In this document: piece after piece, positions 24,977-33,895 of the stretch
How the letters are laid out: the number at the start of each line of letters is the position of its first letter
Numbering within the stretch: the stretch's first letter is position 1
Assembly (NCBI GenBank): GCA_958352885.1
Contig: CATWQI010000005.1
Coordinates: forward strand, 236,832-300,831
Origin: an uncultured Duncaniella sp.
GTDB taxonomy: Bacteria > Bacteroidota > Bacteroidia > Bacteroidales > Muribaculaceae
Direction of reading: 5' to 3'
DNA: 64,000 nt
The notes under the pieces: generated by a model
Told to the model about the DNA's origin: nothing
The model's database searches: none
The model's input: only the letters and a program-made list of their open reading frames with translations
Made by a program: the position numbers and the translations under genes

Positions 24977-26431
24977 CTATTCGACAGCGGCATTTACATT
25001 GCCATTTCGATAAGCTATTATTTCCTTCACACTTTCAATTGCAGCAGGAGCGTCTGCCACTTTCATACGCGCAGCCTGCCCGAAGAAGCCCAGTGCATCG
25101 TCGTAATTTCCTAAAAGAGCGGCAAGAATACCACGGGCATACACGGCGGACGGGTCATCACCTGCTTTGTCAAGGTAACGGGCAGCTGCCGGGAGATCAC
25201 CGCGTTGCATTGCTGTATTGGCTGCATTCAGATTTGCCACAGGGTCGGCAGGATACATGCGGACCGCAGTCTCAAATACGTCATTATACTCCTGCGAGCC
25301 GGGAGTCATTGACTGGGCGGCACGATAGAATTCGGCAAGACTGAGTTTCTGCGGCTCGGTGGCGAGCACCCGTAGTATATCGTCAAGCGAAGTGAAGCTC
25401 TTGATAGTGTAATCTATACGGTAATCGGAGTGGCGGAGCGCCGGGTAGACATTGGCAAGGAGGAAACGATAATCAGCAGGATAGTCACGCTTTATACGTG
25501 CATCCTTGGCATCCGGCTCCAGATCGGAATCAATGAGGGCGAGAATCCCACTGCGGTTTGCCAGTTCTGATGCGGCAACATAGTCACGAAGCCCCTGCCA
25601 GTCCTCCGACTCGAAATCGGTCTTTATAAAGCCCGGCTCGAAGCTGTAGAGCTTCTCCACATATTGCCTGAGTGCCTCGGTTCGGTTTTGGGCAAGCCAG
25701 GTGTTGTGCGAATAAGAACCTTCGGGCGATGCAAATCCCTTGATAAATATATCAGTGATTATCACGTCCTTATCGGCACGTACAGAGTCGATAGTTGCGA
25801 TTATGCGTGAAAGCTCGACAGTGTTGTTTCGATACTCAGGATAGATGACAATTTTGTTGACCGGAAAGTCCACATATGAACGCCGTGCAAGCTCACGGGT
25901 CTTGACCACATCACCAACAGGTGTCACATAGGCAAATTGCGGAGTAAACACGGGTGTGTGGAAACGTGACAGTTGCTCCTCCCCCTCGGCAAGCATCATA
26001 TCACAACAACCACCTACGGTGTACTCGATACTTACAGAGGACTCATCTATCCAAGAGGCATCTGGTATACGGGAAGAGTAAGTGACTGTATTGACCGAAC
26101 CTGCTTTGTAAAGAGCAGCAGCGCTGTCAAGGTCGTTGTCACGCAAATGCTTGTAATATAGATTGTGACCTGCAATCACTACCGGAGAAAACTCGACAGT
26201 CTCGGTGGAATCGGCACTGGTGATGACAGGGGTCAGTGTAATCTGTTTGTCCTTGCCAAGCTCAAGTGACGAGAGATTCAGATCCATGCTCATGAGAAGG
26301 CTTTCGCCATTACGGGCAAAGTCAAGCCTGGTCACGGGGATTCTGCCACCGGCAATTTCAACCGGTGCGGCTGATGCCGAGAGCGCACACAGCAATGCAG
26401 TGATAGATAATAAGGTATAAATCTTATTCAT
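24977..26431 (-). CDS. DUF3868 / OmpA-like fimbrial-locus protein
   Basis: A 484-residue secreted protein with a signal peptide (about 1-21). The DUF3868 domain is N-terminal (PVEIAGGRIPVTRLDFARNGESLLMSMDLNL and following). An OmpA-like peptidoglycan-binding segment at about residues 195-290 (VIITDIFIKGFASPEGSY, NTWLAQNRTEALRQYV) is followed by a TPR-like C-terminus (DPVANLNAANTAMQRGDLPAAARYL). Such proteins sit beside Mfa-type fimbriae and may link the fimbrial base to the cell wall. Confidence 0.8.
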   Translation of the reverse strand: MNKIYTLLSITALLCALSASAAPVEIAGGRIPVTRLDFARNGESLLMSMDLNLSSLELGKDKQITLTPVITSADSTETVEFSPVVIAGHNLYYKHLRDNDLDSAAALYKAGSVNTVTYSSRIPDASWIDESSVSIEYTVGGCCDMMLAEGEEQLSRFHTPVFTPQFAYVTPVGDVVKTRELARRSYVDFPVNKIVIYPEYRNNTVELSRIIATIDSVRADKDVIITDIFIKGFASPEGSYSHNTWLAQNRTEALRQYVEKLYSFEPGFIKTDFESEDWQGLRDYVAASELANRSGILALIDSDLEPDAKDARIKRDYPADYRFLLANVYPALRHSDYRIDYTIKSFTSLDDILRVLATEPQKLSLAEFYRAAQSMTPGSQEYNDVFETAVRMYPADPVANLNAANTAMQRGDLPAAARYLDKAGDDPSAVYARGILAALLGNYDDALGFFGQAARMKVADAPAAIESVKEIIAYRNGNVNAAVE

Positions 26432-26547
26432 GATCTACAAAAACGTTAACTATACTTATAAGCGGAGAGGTTTAAAATAAGGAGAGGTTTAAAGAAGAAG
26501 AGGTTAAAAAAACAAGATGTCAGAACAGTCAGGGGAATGAGGGGACC

Positions 26548-27129
26548 TCAGAATACGTAAATCAGGTTTACAGCCGCTTTGGTGGGGCCAACATAGTTAC
26601 GATGGCGGTCAGGTCCGACTTTCTTGCCACAGTTAGAGCAACGGTAAGCGTCATAACCTGTGTATACCCATCCAAATCCTATTTCCGCCTCAATAGACCA
26701 GTGCCGGTTAAGAATCCAGGCGTAACCATAGGCGATTCCAGCTCCTGCCATCCAGCCCTGCAGACGGTAATCCTTCATCGGGAAGCGGTCATCAGCACCG
26801 AGGAAATTCAGCTTGTCGAGGCTAAAACCGTTCATGTTGTACTGTCCACCGATAAGATGTGCTCCGAAGAAATGACCGGCAAAACGGTTGCAAAGCCAAT
26901 AGCGCACCTCGGGTTGTATCAACCAATGTTTTATACGTTTGTCGTCAGGCAATTTCCATGGGTTGAAATTTCCGGAAACATCAATAGACCATTTCGGTGC
27001 CACCCCGACCTCGGCTCCAAGGTTAAGAGTGGTTGTAGCATCATAGAGCAGGTTGGTTTTCACCCCCCACTGGGCACTGGCTGACAAGGCGGTCAGCACC
27101 ACAAACAAGATACTGTAAAGGCTCCTCAT
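26548..27129 (-). CDS. DUF3575 outer-membrane protein
   Basis: A 193-residue protein with a signal peptide (about 1-19) and the DUF3575 pattern: WGVKTNLLYDATTTLNLGAEVG, WSIDVSGNFNPW, KHWLIQPEVRYWLCNRFAGHFFG and the C-terminal aromatic VNLIYVF of outer-membrane barrels. A CSNCGKK loop near the end is typical of the family. It is the first gene of the fimbrial operon. A promoter-like -7 box lies about 245 bp upstream, leaving a long leader. Confidence 0.82.
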   Translation of the reverse strand: MRSLYSILFVVLTALSASAQWGVKTNLLYDATTTLNLGAEVGVAPKWSIDVSGNFNPWKLPDDKRIKHWLIQPEVRYWLCNRFAGHFFGAHLIGGQYNMNGFSLDKLNFLGADDRFPMKDYRLQGWMAGAGIAYGYAWILNRHWSIEAEIGFGWVYTGYDAYRCSNCGKKVGPDRHRNYVGPTKAAVNLIYVF

Positions 27130-27235
27130 ATTATCTGCGTTATTTCATTATTAGAATATTGAACCTAAAACGAGCGAGGCGATTTAATCTCTTCTCAAAA
27201 TAGGGCTATATCAAAAACGCCTAAACCCGATTATT

Positions 27236-27269
27236 TGTTACTATATCTAAAAAAACAATTTGTTACTAT
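27236..27269 (-). promoter_or_regulatory. paired TGTTACTAT motif upstream of fimbrial operon
   Basis: TGTTACTAT is present at 27236-27244 and 27261-27269, 25 bp apart, within the predicted leader of the DUF3575 gene. Confidence 0.5.
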
Positions 27270-27343
27270 AAATAAATTTACTTATCACTCGGTAAGTGCA
27301 AGATAAATACTACTCTAAGGTATGATGTGTTACATTTCAGAAT

Positions 27344-27382
27344 ACGATAACGTTAGCGTACTTGAAATGCGGCACAAAATTA
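27344..27382 (-). promoter_or_regulatory. predicted fimbrial operon promoter and operator
   Basis: On the minus strand the -7 box TAATTTTG (27375-27382) is followed within about 20 bp by the near-perfect palindrome ACGATAACGTTAGCGT (27344-27359, centre TAACGTTA). The palindrome would overlap early transcribed sequence, consistent with a repressor site. No clear -33 TTTG is visible. Confidence 0.45.
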
Positions 27383-27511
27383 GTAATTCGATTCCAAAAA
27401 TCACCCCCCCCGATTTGCTAAAATTTGTTAATAAAATTCATTTTTAACTCTTTTTAGTATTTCTCTCCTTCTAAAATTTTAGTAACTTGACACCTACGAA
27501 CCTAAACAGCA

Positions 27512-27560
27512 ATTGAATTTCCAAGTATTTTTCATAAGTTTGCACTGCTTAGAGTCTATT
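27512..27560 (+). promoter_or_regulatory. orphan promoter, duplicate of the GH43 promoter
   Basis: ATTG (27512-27515), 19 nt and TAAGTTTG (27535-27542) form a near-consensus promoter. From 27528 to 27560, 33 bp are identical to the GH43 promoter region at 33837-33869. No plus-strand gene follows; a short hairpin with CATTTTTTAC at 27741-27760 could end a transcript of about 210 nt. Confidence 0.6.
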
Positions 27561-27779
27561 CAATCCTATAAGCTATCTCCTCCGGCTGACAAATTTGCGC
27601 GTAGGTATTTGCCATAAGCACGAAGTCATAAGCAAAGTAAAAATTTTTACCATCTTATATTGAAAATGATATGATTTTTCCTAATCAGGCTTAGGGTATG
27701 TAAAGTTACTCTATAATAATCTGTCGGGACTTTATAATTCCACCTTCATGGTGCATTTTTTACCGATTACAAATGGCGG

Positions 27780-28550
27780 TTATACTTCCCTGACACGAAT
27801 ATAATAGAATGTAAAATTGTCCCTGTGGCACTCCGCACAGACCTCTTCCAGCCTGCCAACCTTCGCACTGTCAGCCAGAGCATGGTCACAGATAATTGAT
27901 GCCAGTGCCGCATCAGTCATGGCATCGGTAACTCCGTCGGTACAAAGGAAAAAAATATCGTCTGCCTCAATATCATTAGATGCATGGATTGTTGGCGTAT
28001 GGCGTACATCGTGTGGCATCACAGCCTTGGTGATGATATTTCGGCGAGGATGTATGCGTGCCTCGTCAGGAGTAATAGTCCCTGATTCGACAAGTTCGTT
28101 GACAAGAGAGTGGTCAGATGATTTGTACATTATAGCAGCCTCAGGCTCTGCCGGCGAATAATAGCGTGGGCGAAAATGATAGATACGGCTGTCACCTATA
28201 TGCGCTGCCATGTATGAACGCGAACCAAGCAACAGACAGGTCATTGTAGTTCCCATCTTTCTTACCAATGTATCATCGATTTCATCATCCTTGCTGTCAA
28301 GAGCATCATATGCTGCCATCATTGCGGAGTTTATGATCGACGACATCATATCCTTTCCTGAAAGATTATCATACAATGCTGCTGCGACTACGGAACTTGC
28401 AAGCTCTCCATTATCATGACCTCCCATACCGTCACACACAACGAAGCAACGGGTCTGCTCTGTGGCTTCGCCGATAGGCGGCATCATGCAATCCTCCTGA
28501 TTGTCACGACCGCCTATGTCATTAATTCCTACTGGTAAGTATATTTTCAT
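27780..28550 (-). CDS. PP2C-type Ser/Thr protein phosphatase
   Basis: A 256-residue cytoplasmic PPM/PP2C phosphatase. Metal-binding and catalytic motifs are intact: GGRDNQEDCMMPP, VVCDGMGGHDNGELAS, AAHIGDSRIYHF and FLCTDGVTDAMTD. It overlaps the kinase gene by 4 bp (ATGA), so the two are translationally coupled and the phosphatase probably reverses the kinase. It is the last gene of a four-gene cassette. Confidence 0.92.
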   Translation of the reverse strand: MKIYLPVGINDIGGRDNQEDCMMPPIGEATEQTRCFVVCDGMGGHDNGELASSVVAAALYDNLSGKDMMSSIINSAMMAAYDALDSKDDEIDDTLVRKMGTTMTCLLLGSRSYMAAHIGDSRIYHFRPRYYSPAEPEAAIMYKSSDHSLVNELVESGTITPDEARIHPRRNIITKAVMPHDVRHTPTIHASNDIEADDIFFLCTDGVTDAMTDAALASIICDHALADSAKVGRLEEVCAECHRDNFTFYYIRVREV

Positions 28551-31500
28551 ATATCAAGACGGTCTGTAATAACTTTTATGACCTTAAAACATGCCCACAA
28601 CGCAAAACAAATGAAAGCCAAAGTCACCCACATATTATATATTAATTCGCCATTAGCCAGCTTGTAGAAACCGACAGCGGATATGTAGATACATACCATC
28701 CATGATACGACAGTTCTCAGGCTTACGCTACTCTTTTCAGGTTTACGAGGTGGACTTGTTTTCCTTTGTGAATCTGTCTGCACGTGAGCCACCGGTTTTG
28801 ACGGAAGTACCGGAGCTTCAAGTTTTATCGGTATTCCTTTAAGCAGGTTATCCCGTGAAATTTCATGCCGCATTGAACCAATTGTCACTATTGCCCGCCC
28901 TTTGTCATCAAAATCGGTAGCATTATCCGCCCACAAAACTTTCCCATTGTCAGCTCTTAGCAGATAACTTTTAGTATGGTCACGGTGTATGAAATTGTAT
29001 TTGCCATTTTTCTTTACAAGGGCTATGCCACTATTCATTGGTCGCGCTTCGTCAAATGCTCCATGCGGAGCATTTCCGAGACTGTTAATGTATTTGTAGC
29101 CATCCTTATCCTTAACAATTGCGTAACCGCACACAAACGGCTCAGCATAATCGTAGCCTTTTTCTGAAAGAAATTTTTTATCCTGTGTGACAAAATTATA
29201 CTTACCGTCACGCTTCACAAGAAGCATGACCGGACTTTTGGAAAAAGATATGATTTCGTCGATAAATATCGGATTATTTCCATCATCGATAATACTCAAT
29301 CCTTCATTCTCTTTATCCATACATTTAAAATATCCATCACCATGTTCGCCGAGAACAAAACCAGGAGAACCATTACTATAAGAAACAGTTCGGCATTGGC
29401 CACATTCGATATCCTTTATGAGAATTTTACCATTTCTATCAACAATTATCTCATTTTTTCTACCCACTCTAACTAATTTCAAAAAGTTAGGGGACAACAT
29501 TAATTCCTCAAACCAATCATTTGGGAAGCACAATTTATAGTCTAAACCGAGTATGTTATACTTTCCATCCAACATAACTTGATACACACCATTTTGCCAA
29601 AGTTCTATCTCATCAAACCACAAATCAGATAAATACGTGCCACGCTTATCAGACAAATTCCACTTACCTTTATTCTCAATATAAGCAAGATTGTAATTTA
29701 TCAAGACGAAGTGCCCTATCTCATTATTATTCTTTTTAGACGACAAAACGTTGTATATCTTATATTTCCGACCTTGTGCGTCAATAATATTCCTATTAGT
29801 ATCAAGCGTTACTGGGATACCGGAAATCTTGGCAGTCGCTGTGCCATTCACAAAATCTGATGCTTCCTCTAAATTATTATCACATTGGAAATACCTTGCG
29901 CCACTATTGTCAATGTAAGTAATGGCTTTTGGTGAGATGACCACGCGCCCGATTCCACATTGGAAAGGATAGACTTTTGATACCCATTTTATAATAAGGT
30001 CTCCATCCATATTGACATAGTTTTCCATGCCGTCAGCACGGACAACACGAGCCACCTCATCTGAGAACGGTGAATACTCAGTAAATCCCATTGAATTCAG
30101 CACAATCAGGTCGTCATTAGGCTCGATTTTCATCAAATACCATAACCCATCCCTTTTGCACCACAGTATGGAATCCGTGACCATCTCGGATTCATCATAC
30201 ATCGTAATTATAGATATTCGATTCCGGGGAATAAGCGCACCCGTACTATTCCTAATACTTCCATCGGTGAGAAGGGTATAGCTCTTACCTTTGATTGTAA
30301 TTTCGGCTGTGCGGAGCTTGGCGTCGAAGTTTTTAGCGGATTCCGCCCAAAGAGGCAAAAGATAATCGCCATTTGCATCAATATAGTTGTAGCCCTCCTC
30401 AAGCTTCACCAATCCGAAGCCTGTCCGGAATGGACCTGCTGAAGCAAACCATTGCTTTGTGGATAGAAGTTTTCCTTGACGATTAATATAATTATAGCCT
30501 TTGGTATTAATCCTGACAATGGCGATACCATCAGAAAACGACTCCGCTTCATCATACCACCGCTTATTGTCAAGAAGTTTGCCGGTCTTGTCTATATAAT
30601 TGAATTTCCCTTTCAAATCTTTAACAAGGAAGAAACCGTCCTGATAGTTATTATACGCAGCCACGGCTGATGACAGCTTTTCGTCCCGGCTATTGACAAG
30701 ATACCAATCGCCGCCTGCATCCTGCCCCCAGAGCAAGTCATCCACTTGCTTATTCTCAGCGTCACGAGCTTTTGAATAAGTTTCAAAATTGACAAATGAC
30801 CTGACCGGTGCAGCCACAACATTACTCAATCCCGGTCCATCTTCCAAGGAGTCACTACGAGGTTTAAACGTACCGTCAATCACCCTCTTGAGGTCATTTA
30901 TAAAGCCATCAATTTTCTCATAACGTTTTTCTTTGACATCATCTCTTGACTGCTTGATAAACCTCTTCGCCAAACCGATATCTGTTGCCTCCTCATCAGA
31001 TGAAATAGGGATATCAAGCGGTGGAATCGTTCCTGTCAGTGCATAATAAAATGTACCGCCAAGGGCATACGTGTCAAAGTCTGGTCTAAATTCCATATCC
31101 CCGGTCCACATTATTTGCTCTCTTGGAGAATATGCATAAGTACCGTGCGCGACCTGTGATGACGAAGCAATTCCATCGCCATTGAAATGCTTTACAAGCC
31201 CAAAGTCAATCAGGACAGGGATTAGCTCTCCATTTTCCTTATGACTCACCATTATGTTCTGAGGCTTGATATCGAAATGATTCCTTCTCTCCGAATGGAG
31301 TTTCTTGACGGCTTCGGCAATCGGTATTATGAATTTTTCAGCCAAATCCTTGACTGAATATCCATGCGAAGATTTATATTTTTCAATAAAATCCTGAAGA
31401 GTATGACCCTCAATATACTCCATCACATAGTAGAGCGTATTATTCTCCTCAAAGCAGTATGAGCCGTCGGATTGTTCGAAAATCCTGACAATATTAAGAT

Positions 31501-31768
31501 GTTGACAATCATGTAACGCATCCGCCTCCTTCTTGAAACGGGACCGTAACTTTTCAAACGGTGTTTTTTTAGGGTCACTGTCATCAGGCATCACATTACC
31601 TTTCTCGGAACGGCTATAACGTTGCGGAGCAAGTTCCTTAACGGCAACAATACGATTGTTCTTTATGTCCTTACATTTATATGTAATACCAAAAGTCCCC
31701 CTACCGAGTTCTTTCTCTATCTCATATCTGCCATTTAGTTTTACACCTTTTTTAAGAGCGTTATCCAT
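28547..31768 (-). CDS. Ser/Thr protein kinase with WG repeats
   Basis: A 1073-residue kinase. The N-terminal Hanks-type domain (about 12-300) has GRGTFGITY, catalytic Lys44 (VAVKEL), HFDIKPQN (Asp166, the HRD Arg replaced by Phe as in many bacterial kinases), DFG (188-190) and HGTYAYSPREQ. Residues about 330-980 are tandem WG-type beta repeats (GKFNYIDKTGKLL, GYNYINRQGKLL, GKYNFIHRDH and others), probably a ligand- or protein-binding scaffold. Two hydrophobic helices near the C-terminus (about 1018-1065) would tether it to the membrane. The repeats are expected in the cytoplasm. Confidence 0.92.
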   Translation of the reverse strand: MDNALKKGVKLNGRYEIEKELGRGTFGITYKCKDIKNNRIVAVKELAPQRYSRSEKGNVMPDDSDPKKTPFEKLRSRFKKEADALHDCQHLNIVRIFEQSDGSYCFEENNTLYYVMEYIEGHTLQDFIEKYKSSHGYSVKDLAEKFIIPIAEAVKKLHSERRNHFDIKPQNIMVSHKENGELIPVLIDFGLVKHFNGDGIASSSQVAHGTYAYSPREQIMWTGDMEFRPDFDTYALGGTFYYALTGTIPPLDIPISSDEEATDIGLAKRFIKQSRDDVKEKRYEKIDGFINDLKRVIDGTFKPRSDSLEDGPGLSNVVAAPVRSFVNFETYSKARDAENKQVDDLLWGQDAGGDWYLVNSRDEKLSSAVAAYNNYQDGFFLVKDLKGKFNYIDKTGKLLDNKRWYDEAESFSDGIAIVRINTKGYNYINRQGKLLSTKQWFASAGPFRTGFGLVKLEEGYNYIDANGDYLLPLWAESAKNFDAKLRTAEITIKGKSYTLLTDGSIRNSTGALIPRNRISIITMYDESEMVTDSILWCKRDGLWYLMKIEPNDDLIVLNSMGFTEYSPFSDEVARVVRADGMENYVNMDGDLIIKWVSKVYPFQCGIGRVVISPKAITYIDNSGARYFQCDNNLEEASDFVNGTATAKISGIPVTLDTNRNIIDAQGRKYKIYNVLSSKKNNNEIGHFVLINYNLAYIENKGKWNLSDKRGTYLSDLWFDEIELWQNGVYQVMLDGKYNILGLDYKLCFPNDWFEELMLSPNFLKLVRVGRKNEIIVDRNGKILIKDIECGQCRTVSYSNGSPGFVLGEHGDGYFKCMDKENEGLSIIDDGNNPIFIDEIISFSKSPVMLLVKRDGKYNFVTQDKKFLSEKGYDYAEPFVCGYAIVKDKDGYKYINSLGNAPHGAFDEARPMNSGIALVKKNGKYNFIHRDHTKSYLLRADNGKVLWADNATDFDDKGRAIVTIGSMRHEISRDNLLKGIPIKLEAPVLPSKPVAHVQTDSQRKTSPPRKPEKSSVSLRTVVSWMVCIYISAVGFYKLANGELIYNMWVTLAFICFALWACFKVIKVITDRLDI

Positions 31769-31797
31769 AATTCAATCCGACATTACAAGTTATTCTT

Positions 31798-32385
31798 TCA
31801 GTCTATCGTGCCACTATTGGAATCTTCAAGACGCAGTTCTAAATCTCCGAGTATGATTTTCGAACCAATACTTATTTTAATGCTCGAACCTTCAGCATAC
31901 TTGGCGTATTCGTTGTATTTAGCGTCGTATTTACCTATGTAGATAGGTTTTTTCAACGCCTTTATTGTAAACGCCGGGATTTCACGCTCATCAAATTCAA
32001 TAGTTATTTCCGCATGCATGCCGCTCGTACGGTCAGGATGATACTTGGGAGTTCCATTGTCCATTACTATTGGCACATATTTATTTACCTCGATACCAAC
32101 ATTCACCTCAGCAGACGTATCCTTTTTTAATCGTCCTATTATGTTAGAACCGATATGCAGAGGTATCCTATCTTTTGACATGTTAACACCATTATCAACC
32201 GGCGTAAGGACATAACGACCGTCATACTTTATCTCAATAGGTTCCTTATAATCCTTCAGCTGACTCACTGCACCGCAGTCAGGGCATGCCACAGGTAGTG
32301 ATGAAATGACTTTAATCCATTTTTCTTCAATCGAAGTAGATATAATATTGCCACATTTCGGGCAGGAGTATTCTTTAGTTGCCAT
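31798..32385 (-). CDS. zinc-ribbon / FHA-like phosphopeptide-binding protein
   Basis: A 195-residue protein. The N-terminal zinc ribbon is CPKCG at residues 8-12 and CPDCG about 34-38. The C-terminal two thirds look FHA-like: IGSNIIGRLKKD at the first recognition loop, then TSGMHAEITIEF, corresponding to the SxxH motif, and GSKIILGDLELRLED. FHA domains bind phosphothreonine, so it probably reads the output of the neighbouring kinase. It lies 1 bp from the DUF3825 gene and 29 bp before the kinase gene. Confidence 0.78.
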   Translation of the reverse strand: MATKEYSCPKCGNIISTSIEEKWIKVISSLPVACPDCGAVSQLKDYKEPIEIKYDGRYVLTPVDNGVNMSKDRIPLHIGSNIIGRLKKDTSAEVNVGIEVNKYVPIVMDNGTPKYHPDRTSGMHAEITIEFDEREIPAFTIKALKKPIYIGKYDAKYNEYAKYAEGSSIKISIGSKIILGDLELRLEDSNSGTID

Positions 32386-32386
32386 A

Positions 32387-33721
32387 TCATTTGTAGTTGT
32401 TTCTGTTTTTCATATCATCACTTACATCACTGATATATTTATCGTCAACATCAATGAACTCTGGTATGAACCAATAACTCTGTAACTGACCTAAAACTCG
32501 AGCACCCTTATAAGCCATATAGGGAGTGTATATTGTATGCCCAAAATACCGGTTATGATGAATCTTGCATAAAATTCCGACTTTTGGCTTATTTTCACCC
32601 AAATATAACGGAAGATAATACTGTATCGTATTTTCTTTATCATAGAAGACCTTCACAGCATAGTCACCATTAGTACGCCGAGCAATTTTATCCTGCATCA
32701 GCATCTCTCCATGCACATCTCTGGCCATCATAGATAAACACTCACGTCCGGAGTTAGAGTCCAAAAAACTTTTGACTTCACGCCAGAAATTAACATCCGT
32801 TTTTCTATTGTCAAAATCAAATTTTTTATAGCCGTCCATCCTCTTTTCCAAAAAACTAATAGGAAAACGCTCCACATGCTCCAATACAGCATGCTTAAGA
32901 TTCATATCTGTTAACTCCATACCATCGCCATAGACACATTTAAATAAGTCCTCTTTGTTAAGTTCATCCTCAAAGTCCCTATTCCTATCAAATTCAGGTA
33001 TGGGATCAAAATCCTTAATCCGAGAATCGCTTTTCGTTATAAAATCGCAAAATCGCCAAGGCTCTTCTTTATCAGGCCAATTCTCTTTTAACAACACAAA
33101 TATTTCCTCACCCCCTTTAATTGTGCCGAAGTTTGTATATAAGCCTGTACTGAATAGACAACGTGTATCGTTTTTAGAATACACAATATGCTTCTTTACA
33201 TCCTTATCAGCATCAAGCTTATAAAATCTACGAAACATCCTATTGAGATAGACCTTCAAAAATGAAATAGGTCTTCCATTATTATCTTTCGGTCCCCAAT
33301 CCTCTTCAATAGCCAATTCCTTAAGCTTCATATAACTATTGCCAGGAATATATGCAAATTTAGACAGCCGAAACTCATCTTTTTGACCATAATTTCCTCT
33401 CTTTGTAGACTCATTCCCGGAAATCCTGACTGCCGATGAATCAATAACGGTAAATCCGTCCATTTTGGTGAACAATCCATTATTAGCAGGGAGAAATGTT
33501 TCAACAAAATTACGCCTGTCTTCTTCTGACAACATATCTAACGACATCCCACGTTTCTTTGCTTTCTCGACAAATGTACTATAAAAACCATTATTTGGTT
33601 TTTTATCAAAAAGCACATAATTGCCTTTATAATCTCCATAATGGAATAAAGCCAAAGTATCGGTCAGGGCGGTACGTATAGCAATAGTTATTGGGTCTTC
33701 AATGATATTCTGAGTACTCAT
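32387..33721 (-). CDS. DUF3825 domain protein
   Basis: A 444-residue protein, first gene of the phospho-signalling cassette. Blocks matching my recollection of DUF3825 are CLFSTGLYTNFG, EEIFVLLKENWP, EEPWRFCDFITKSDSRI and the C-terminal IQYYLPLYLGENKPKVGILCKIHHNRYFGH then TPYMAYKGARVLGQ. The N-terminus (YGDYKGNYVLFDKKPNNGFYSTFVEKAKKRG) resembles a small OST-HTH-like helical segment, which is inference. No catalytic residues are known to me. Context suggests it is the substrate or effector of the kinase. Confidence 0.7.
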   Translation of the reverse strand: MSTQNIIEDPITIAIRTALTDTLALFHYGDYKGNYVLFDKKPNNGFYSTFVEKAKKRGMSLDMLSEEDRRNFVETFLPANNGLFTKMDGFTVIDSSAVRISGNESTKRGNYGQKDEFRLSKFAYIPGNSYMKLKELAIEEDWGPKDNNGRPISFLKVYLNRMFRRFYKLDADKDVKKHIVYSKNDTRCLFSTGLYTNFGTIKGGEEIFVLLKENWPDKEEPWRFCDFITKSDSRIKDFDPIPEFDRNRDFEDELNKEDLFKCVYGDGMELTDMNLKHAVLEHVERFPISFLEKRMDGYKKFDFDNRKTDVNFWREVKSFLDSNSGRECLSMMARDVHGEMLMQDKIARRTNGDYAVKVFYDKENTIQYYLPLYLGENKPKVGILCKIHHNRYFGHTIYTPYMAYKGARVLGQLQSYWFIPEFIDVDDKYISDVSDDMKNRNNYK

Positions 33722-33771
33722 GGTGTGATTTTAGGGGTATGGTTACTATCTTAGCAAGTCACTTAAAGCTA

Positions 33772-33802
33772 CAAAGTTAATACATTTGACTAATAAAGTC
33801 AA
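33772..33802 (-). promoter_or_regulatory. promoter and operator of kinase cassette
   Basis: On the minus strand TTGA, 19 nt and TAACTTTG (33779-33772) make a good promoter for the gene at 33721. The -33 region is covered by a perfect inverted repeat, TTGACT and AGTCAA with a 5-nt spacer (33786-33802), a likely repressor site. Confidence 0.6.
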
Positions 33803-33820
33803 TAGTGCAGGAGAGATTTT

Positions 33821-33851
33821 TTTGACATTTCAATGCTTTTTCATAAGTTTG
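33821..33851 (+). promoter_or_regulatory. consensus promoter of GH43 gene
   Basis: TTTG (33821-33824), exactly 19 nt, then TAAGTTTG (33844-33851) followed by C match the Bacteroidetes consensus fully. The ATG at 33896 follows a leader of about 40 nt. Thirty-three bp from 33837 are duplicated at 27528. Confidence 0.8.
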
Positions 33852-33895
33852 CACTGCTTAGAGTCTATTTAAATCAACTTACCGGTTAAATATAT

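Larger units (their letters stand above)
27130..27779. other. 650-bp regulatory region, no long gene
   Basis: The region between the fimbrial and kinase loci holds a paired TGTTACTAT motif (27236-27244, 27261-27269), a near-palindrome (27344-27359), a minus-strand -7 box (27375-27382) for the fimbrial operon, and a plus-strand promoter (27512-27542) with a hairpin at 27741-27753. No credible protein gene is seen. Confidence 0.6.

Noticed and set aside
27130..27779. Invertible promoter (phase variation) in front of the fimbrial operon
   Set aside because: I could not find a matching pair of long inverted repeats flanking the promoter, nor an invertase gene nearby.
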